Below, in pieces: positions 16,421-20,263 of a DNA stretch of 20,263 nucleotides. Both the position numbers and the translations under genes were made by a program. Below the pieces are notes generated by a model. That model was not told the origin of the DNA, did no database searches, and saw only the letters and a program-made list of their open reading frames with translations. The stretch comes from CANRPC01 sp964456095 (GTDB lineage: Bacteria; Bacillota_I; Bacilli_A; RFN20; CAG-449). Position 1 is the stretch's first letter. Every line of letters begins with the position of its first letter. The stretch covers positions 1 to 20,263 of the forward strand of contig CAYVZF010000017.1 of NCBI GenBank assembly GCA_964456095.1. Reading direction: 5' to 3'.

Positions 16421-17446
16421 ATGAAGAAAATAGTAACTATAAACGATATCGCTTTAGCATTAAATCTATCAAGAAATACAGTATCTAAAGCACTTAATGG
16501 AAGACATGTACCAATTGTAACACGAGAAAAAGTGTTACAAAAAGCAAAAGAATTAAATTATAAATCTATGAATTATTCTAATGAAACTCAAAAAGAGCGT
16601 AGAATTCTTTTATTAAGTGGGAAACCATTAAGCAATATTAATTATTATCTTGATATTATTAGAAGTTTAGAAAACTATTGCTACAATAATACTTGTCAAT
16701 TATTCCAATATATTTATAATGAAAAATATTCATCATTTGATGGAGTTATAGAGTATTTAAAAACATTTAATATAGATGGAATTATATGTATTGAATCATT
16801 TGATAAAGATTTTATTAAACAATTAATTAAAACAAACTTTCCAATTTGTTTTATTGACTTTGGCGTTAACTTAAATATATCTTTGCCTAATAAATTTGAT
16901 ATTATCGAACAAGATAATCAAGACTCTATACATAAAATAGTTAATAAATTAATTAAAAAAAATAATATCTCCAATTTCGCATTTGTTGGGGATAAAAATC
17001 ACTGCTTAAGTTTTTATCAAAGATATTTAGGAATGCAAACCGCATTAGCAAGAAATAATATAACATATAATAACGAAAATGATATTTCCTTAGATGATAG
17101 TTTTGAATATGGTAATCCAAATGTATTAAAATTTGAAATAATGAAGAAAATAAATACAACTCACTGTTTTGTCTGCGCGAACGATTTCATTGCAAGAAGT
17201 GTAATTAATTCATTAAAATCACTTAATAAATCAGTTCCTAAAGATGTATTAGTAATTGGTTTTGATGACTCTATCGAATCAATAAACTCATCACCAAATA
17301 TTACAACAGTATCTGTAAATAAAAATATAATGGGAGAAACAGCAATAAAAGTATTATTAAATAGAATTATTGAACCATCTTCACCATCTTTAAAAATAAT
17401 TATTGAATCTAATATTATTGAAAGAGAATCAACAGAAAAATACTAA
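16421..17446 (+). CDS. LacI-family transcriptional regulator of the fructan operon
   Basis: A 341-residue regulator, the normal LacI/GalR length. The helix-turn-helix is at residues 5-27 (VTINDIALALNLSRNTVSKA then LNG). The effector domain follows from about 61 (RRILLLSGKP...) and contains the usual FVCANDFIAR, VLVIGFDDS and late ITTVSVNKNIMGETA elements. The start is secure because the helix-turn-helix begins almost at once. The hinge is unusual: where most members have N-P-x-A-R-x-L, this has MNYSNET, lacking the leucine that inserts into the operator centre, and the candidate operator lacks the matching central CpG. By divergent position it likely represses the 13-gene operon, with a fructose-containing sugar as likely inducer (inference). 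Its stop abuts the stop of the convergent ATPase gene. Confidence 0.92.
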   Translation: MKKIVTINDIALALNLSRNTVSKALNGRHVPIVTREKVLQKAKELNYKSMNYSNETQKERRILLLSGKPLSNINYYLDIIRSLENYCYNNTCQLFQYIYNEKYSSFDGVIEYLKTFNIDGIICIESFDKDFIKQLIKTNFPICFIDFGVNLNISLPNKFDIIEQDNQDSIHKIVNKLIKKNNISNFAFVGDKNHCLSFYQRYLGMQTALARNNITYNNENDISLDDSFEYGNPNVLKFEIMKKINTTHCFVCANDFIARSVINSLKSLNKSVPKDVLVIGFDDSIESINSSPNITTVSVNKNIMGETAIKVLLNRIIEPSSPSLKIIIESNIIERESTEKY

Positions 17447-18763
17447 TTATACAAACATTATTAAATATATTGGGAATGTATATATATCATTTTCTTTTTT
17501 AACAATATTATTATTTGTAAAAATATAACCTTTATTAAGTTTATAATTACCATTTTTATCAATTAATTTTGGTAAGGCTCTAAATTGATATCCATATGCC
17601 CCTGATTTAATTTCAATTGGTAAAATAGATACATTGTCATAATCGTTTATCAAGAAATCAACTTCTCCAACTTTTTTACTATCAAAATAATATAATTCAT
17701 GGTTATGCGCGGTTAATTCCATTGCACATACAGTTTCATATACTGAACCAAGATTAATCGCATTATCATTATTTAATAATGCAGAAATATTATTTTTATA
17801 TAAAATATTAGTTAATATTCCTACATCATTAAAATATAGTTTTATTAAATTTTTACTGCTTGATTCGATCAAAGGGAATTTAGGATTTGATACCGCCTTA
17901 ACTGCAAGTGCACATCCAGAATTAATTAAATAATCAAATTCATCTTCATATTTAGTCAAATTCGCGTCTTCTTTATTTTCTATATGATTAAATTTAATTC
18001 TTTTTACTTTATTCTCCATATATGAAGGTAAAATATCATATATGCGTTTAATCTTAAGTGAATGTACTTCGTCATATTTAGATGCATCATCTTTATAATA
18101 ATTATATGTCATGTTTTGATTTTCTCTTAGATTAAATATGTTATTATTTAAAACCATTTCTTTAACAGAATCAGGGAGACCACCACTTATAAGATACTCT
18201 TTAAATCTTTCTAACATAATCTTATGAATATTTTCTGATACTGGTTCTATATTGTTAAAGCAATTTCTTAAATATTCAACAACATTTTTATCAACATTAT
18301 TTGCATATAAAAATTCTTCAAAATCCATAGGATACATCTTTATTTCATTAATACTACCCATAGGAATAAAAGTATGTTTTAAAGTAATTCCAAGCAAAGA
18401 CCCACTTGCAATGTATCTATACTTATTTTCTAGTTTTAAATCTTTTAACATTGTTAATAAATGAGGATAAACTTGAATTTCATCTAAAAAAATTATTGTA
18501 TCATTAAGACTATTTAGTTTATTTCCAAACATTGCACTAAGTTGTAAATAAAAATCTCTAGTCTTTTTAATATTTTTAAATATTTGATCACCATCAAAAT
18601 CGCTTTTTAAATTTATTTCAATATAATTAGTAAAATATTTTTTTGCAGTTTCCCTAATAATAAAACTTTTACCAATTTGTCTAGCACCATTTATTACAAT
18701 TATTTTAGCATTAATATCTTTATAATATTCTTTTAATTTTTCTTCAATTTTTCTATAAAACAT
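17447..18763 (-). CDS. AAA_14/DUF4143 ATPase with C-terminal PD-(D/E)XK-like domain
   Basis: A 438-residue protein of the large AAA_14 + DUF4143 family, of unsettled function and often patchily distributed. Walker A is GARQIGKS (26-33), Walker B IIFLDEIQ (90-97), and SGSLLG (120-125) is the sensor region. The family hallmark MGSINEIKMYPMDFEEFL is at about 135-152. The C-terminal part has VYETV (Glu343), GEVDFLI (Asp369) and PIEIKSG (Glu384-x-Lys386), the layout of a PD-(D/E)XK nuclease fold. GAGGTGA precedes the ATG. It has no link to sugar use and seems to be an accessory gene inserted between the fructan regulator and the ribosomal operon. Its upstream region carries a 33-bp-period repeat array. 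Confidence 0.9.
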   Translation of the reverse strand: MFYRKIEEKLKEYYKDINAKIIVINGARQIGKSFIIRETAKKYFTNYIEINLKSDFDGDQIFKNIKKTRDFYLQLSAMFGNKLNSLNDTIIFLDEIQVYPHLLTMLKDLKLENKYRYIASGSLLGITLKHTFIPMGSINEIKMYPMDFEEFLYANNVDKNVVEYLRNCFNNIEPVSENIHKIMLERFKEYLISGGLPDSVKEMVLNNNIFNLRENQNMTYNYYKDDASKYDEVHSLKIKRIYDILPSYMENKVKRIKFNHIENKEDANLTKYEDEFDYLINSGCALAVKAVSNPKFPLIESSSKNLIKLYFNDVGILTNILYKNNISALLNNDNAINLGSVYETVCAMELTAHNHELYYFDSKKVGEVDFLINDYDNVSILPIEIKSGAYGYQFRALPKLIDKNGNYKLNKGYIFTNNNIVKKENDIYTFPIYLIMFV

Positions 18764-18778
18764 ATTTTCACCTCACCA

Positions 18779-18864
18779 TTTTCGGTTTTTCCAATATTAT
18801 TATTAATCATTTTTTCGGTTTTTCCAATATTTTTTTAATATCTTTTTTCGGCTTTTCCAAAAAA
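18779..18864. repeat. Three 20-bp repeats at exact 33-bp period upstream of the AAA ATPase
   Basis: TTTTCGGTTTTTCCAATATT occurs at 18779-18798 and identically at 18812-18831, with a variant beginning TTTTCGGCTTTTCCAA at 18845-18864. Starts are 33 bp apart in both steps and the 13-bp spacers differ. Each core (TTCGGTTTTTCCAA) is a near-dyad with CC/GG arms around five A/T pairs, so it could be a protein-binding site. The nearest copy begins 16 bp upstream of the ATPase start codon. Confidence 0.85.
18799..18827 (-). promoter_or_regulatory. Candidate promoter of the AAA ATPase inside the repeats
   Basis: On the minus strand TTGGAA (18822-18827, within the middle repeat) is followed after 17 bp by AATAAT (18799-18804) in the spacer before the nearest repeat. 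If real, the repeats overlap the -35 and the start of transcription, as expected for operator sites. AT-richness makes this tentative. Confidence 0.35.
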
Positions 18865-18883
18865 TACGTATTTTTAAGCGAAT

Positions 18884-18913
18884 AAAAAACCCTCAAATAC
18901 TCAATTCAAGGGT
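18884..18913 (-). terminator. Rho-independent terminator of rpsF-ssb-rpsR
   Basis: On the minus strand ACCCTTGAA (18905-18913) pairs with TTTGAGGGT (18889-18897), 9 bp including two G-U pairs, around a 7-nt loop, followed immediately by a run of T. It lies 31 bases after the rpsR stop. In the plus direction the stem is followed only by TATATTTT, so termination that way would be weaker. Confidence 0.8.
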
Positions 18914-18943
18914 TATATTTTAAATTAATTATGCTAATTAAAA

Positions 18944-19171
18944 TTAATCAGCAATGAATGGTAATAAAGCCATGATTCTAGCACGTTTAATTGCAACAGC
19001 AATTTCTCTTTGATGTTTTGCACATGTACCAGTTACACGACGTGGAGAAATTTTTCCATTTGGTGAAATAAATTTCTTTAATAATTCTACATCTTTATAA
19101 TCAATTGTTTGATTTTTATTTTTGCAGAATATACAGACCTTTTTTCTTGGTCTCATTTTCTTAAATGCCAT
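18944..19171 (-). CDS. rpsR: Ribosomal protein S18, zinc-binding (C+) type
   Basis: A 75-residue 30S subunit protein that binds the central domain of 16S rRNA together with S6. The family core is clear: DYKDVELLKKFISPNGKI, then PRRVTGTCAKHQREIA, and KRARIMALLPFI at the end. It carries Cys-x2-Cys (CIFC, 13-16) and Cys-x2-His (CAKH), the four-ligand zinc ribbon of the 'C+' form. Many bacteria have a C- form without these ligands. AAAGGATAGGATAG precedes the ATG. It is last of the three-gene operon, 37 bases after ssb; a short inverted repeat (TTCACTTAAAGTGAA, 19192-19206) lies in that gap. The terminator follows. Confidence 0.98.
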   Translation of the reverse strand: MAFKKMRPRKKVCIFCKNKNQTIDYKDVELLKKFISPNGKISPRRVTGTCAKHQREIAVAIKRARIMALLPFIAD

Positions 19172-19208
19172 AATTCTATCCTATCCTTTCTTTCACTTAA
19201 AGTGAATT

Positions 19209-19658
19209 TTAGAATGGTAAATCGTCTTCTGCTATATCTATTCCTTCAATATTATTAGTTTCAGCGATAACATCTTCTTTTGGTTGATATTCATATTCGT
19301 TATTAACATTAACTTCAGGAGCATTACCTGCTGATTCTGGCTTTCTTTCTAAGAATTGAACTGAATCACAAATAACTTCAACAACAGATACTTTTCTATT
19401 ATCTCTTGATTCATATGTTCTTTGATTTAAGCGACCTTCAATACCCACTAAAGAACCTTTTCTAGTAAAACGAGAAACATTTTCAGCAGCTTGATTCCAA
19501 ACAGTGCATGGAATAAAACTAGTTGTTTTTTCTCCATTAGGTCCTTTTAAGCGATTATCAATTGCAACAGTGAAGGAAGCAACTGAAGCTCCACTAGTGG
19601 TTCTTCTTAATTCAGGATCTCTTACAAGACGTCCTACCAATACTACACGATTAATCAT
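19209..19658 (-). CDS. ssb: Single-stranded DNA-binding protein
   Basis: A 149-residue SSB that coats single-stranded DNA in replication, recombination and repair. The N-terminal OB fold (residues 1-105) begins MINRVVLVGRLVRDPELRRT and includes SFIPCTVWNQAAENV and GRLNQRTYE. A disordered acidic tail follows and ends in the conserved partner-docking tip EDDLPF. A strong AAGGAGG precedes the ATG. It lies between rpsF and rpsR, the standard arrangement in Bacillota, so it shares their promoter and probably their autoregulation. Confidence 0.98.
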   Translation of the reverse strand: MINRVVLVGRLVRDPELRRTTSGASVASFTVAIDNRLKGPNGEKTTSFIPCTVWNQAAENVSRFTRKGSLVGIEGRLNQRTYESRDNRKVSVVEVICDSVQFLERKPESAGNAPEVNVNNEYEYQPKEDVIAETNNIEGIDIAEDDLPF

Positions 19659-19693
19659 AAATTTCCTCCTTATTATTAGAAGTTATCTTCAAA

Positions 19694-19978
19694 TTATTCT
19701 ACTCTGAAGATTCCATGACGGAGAACACTTTTTTCATACTTCGCAACACGATCAAATTCATTGATTCCTTTTGTTGATGAAGTAGTAATAGTGACAACAA
19801 CATAGTATCCTTTTTTCTCATCGTCAATTTCGTAAGCTAAATCACGGATTCCCCATTCGTTAATGTTTTCAATAGTTCCATCAACAGCAAGAACATCGTG
19901 TAATTTACCGATTAGAACGTTTCTTTTTTCATCTTCAAGATTTGTTCTAAGGATATACATAATTTCGTACTTTTTCAT
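19694..19978 (-). CDS. rpsF: Ribosomal protein S6
   Basis: A 94-residue 30S protein that partners S18. MKKYEIMYILRTNLEDE opens the ferredoxin-like fold; INEWGIRDLAYEIDDEKKGYYV is the conserved centre and YEKSVLRHGIFRVE the end. No long acidic C-terminal extension is present. AGGGAGGTG lies just upstream of the ATG. The first gene of rpsF-ssb-rpsR, it is preceded by a structured leader and a recognisable promoter. Confidence 0.98.
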   Translation of the reverse strand: MKKYEIMYILRTNLEDEKRNVLIGKLHDVLAVDGTIENINEWGIRDLAYEIDDEKKGYYVVVTITTSSTKGINEFDRVAKYEKSVLRHGIFRVE

Positions 19979-19984
19979 CTTTTA

Positions 19985-20050
19985 CACCTCCCTATGGTCT
20001 TCTGGCTAATCTTTATTAGCAGAGAAGTAAATAGTTCTTCACTAACTATT
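19985..20050 (-). promoter_or_regulatory. Structured rpsF leader, likely S6:S18 autoregulatory element
   Basis: On the minus strand two hairpins precede the ribosome binding site. The first is AATAGTT/AACTATT (7 bp, 20030-20050). The second is TCTGCTAAT/ATTAGCCAGA, a 9-bp stem with a single bulged C and an AAAG loop (20001-20023). The second runs directly into AGACCATAGGGAGG, placing structure next to the Shine-Dalgarno. S6:S18 is known to bind a bulged-hairpin element in its own mRNA in many bacteria. Identity with that element is inferred from position and shape. Confidence 0.5.
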
Positions 20051-20059
20051 AACTAAAAT

Positions 20060-20088
20060 ATGATAAACTAACGAAATATTAAATACAA
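20060..20088 (-). promoter_or_regulatory. Candidate promoter of rpsF-ssb-rpsR
   Basis: On the minus strand TTGTAT (20083-20088), 17 bp, then TATCAT (20060-20065), five of six bases matching the -10 consensus. The start point near 20053 gives a leader of about 75 nt covering exactly the two hairpins. Confidence 0.5.
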
Positions 20089-20166
20089 GAAAATTGAAAA
20101 TTATTTGAAAAATAACTCTATATATACAATTACAAAATTATTATTTTTTAGTGTTTTTTATAAAAA

Positions 20167-20263
20167 TTATTCTACTTCTGATAGAAAATCACTGTAATCT
20201 TGATCTATTTCGCGACTTTCGCAGTTTTGCCCTCTAAAAAAATAAAATAACAAAATTTTATAT
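20167..20263 (-). CDS. C-terminal end of an unidentified protein (partial)
   Basis: An open frame enters from the right edge on the minus strand and ends at TAA (20167-20169). The 31 visible residues begin hydrophobic (YKILLFYFF) and end hydrophilic and acidic (REIDQDYSDFLSEVE), which would suit the end of a membrane protein with a short cytoplasmic tail. The family cannot be recognised from so little. An AT-only inverted repeat (AAAAATAA/TTATTTTT) follows and might act as a weak terminator. Confidence 0.45.
   Translation of the reverse strand, partial: YKILLFYFFRGQNCESREIDQDYSDFLSEVE

Noticed and set aside
18779..18864. A short CRISPR array (20-bp repeats with 13-bp spacers).
   Set aside because: Only three units, spacers far too short and AT-only, third repeat divergent, no cas genes; it sits directly at the promoter and ribosome binding site of the ATPase gene.
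19192..19206. TTCACTTAAAGTGAA between ssb and rpsR as an internal terminator or attenuator.
   Set aside because: The stem is at most about 5-7 AT-rich pairs and no T-run follows on the minus strand; rpsR is expected to be co-transcribed.
1..20263. Mycoplasma-type code (TGA read as Trp).
   Set aside because: Trp is TGG throughout, no gene contains in-frame TGA, and all complete genes are full length with the standard code. No gene here ends in TGA either (only TAA and TAG), but that is expected at such AT content.

Overview
The window is a very AT-rich stretch of a low-GC Gram-positive (Bacillota) chromosome, probably a gut-type Bacilli lineage near the Erysipelotrichales/RF39/Mollicutes branches. 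This rests on the lipoprotein-rich single-membrane gene set, strong AAGGAGG ribosome binding sites, the rpsF-ssb-rpsR order, and TGG for Trp. No gene has an in-frame TGA, so this is the standard bacterial code and not the mycoplasma code. The lineage is an inference; no rRNA gene is present.

Layout. Bases 1-915 (+ strand) hold the tail of an unidentified gene and a PlsC-like acyltransferase. Bases 1057-16247 (- strand) hold one dense run of 13 genes with tiny gaps or overlaps, closed by a hairpin terminator at about 978-1035. Read 5'->3', the run encodes two LplB/YtcP-type ABC permeases, a solute-binding lipoprotein, a DUF624 membrane protein, a lipoprotein of tandem carbohydrate-binding-like modules, a cytoplasmic GH32, a divergent lipoprotein GH32, a PfkB fructokinase, an MsmX-type ABC ATPase, a canonical lipoprotein GH32, a 44-residue small protein, a Ser/Glu-rich mini-lipoprotein, and a large secreted multi-module protein. 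A LacI-family gene (16421-17446, +) diverges from it; a perfect 20-bp palindrome lies in the shared promoter region.

How it works (inference). Three GH32 enzymes plus a fructokinase point to beta-fructan (inulin, levan or fructo-oligosaccharide) use. The two modular surface proteins would hold the polymer, the two lipoprotein GH32s would cut it outside the membrane, the ABC transporter with its own ATPase would import oligosaccharides, the cytoplasmic GH32 would release fructose, and the fructokinase would make fructose-6-phosphate. The LacI protein would control the operon from the palindrome.

Bases 17447-18763 (-) encode an AAA_14/DUF4143 ATPase preceded by three 20-bp repeats at an exact 33-bp period. 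Bases 18944-19978 (-) are rpsF-ssb-rpsR, with a structured leader and promoter upstream and a terminator downstream. The last bases hold the tail of an unidentified gene. There is no gene-free stretch over 300 bases, and I saw no tRNA, rRNA, insertion sequence or CRISPR array.

The least conventional items are the 44-residue peptide nested with a mini-lipoprotein, the shared modules of the two surface proteins, the GDPMP-type GH32, the apparently leaderless lacI with an atypical hinge, and the repeat array upstream of the AAA ATPase.
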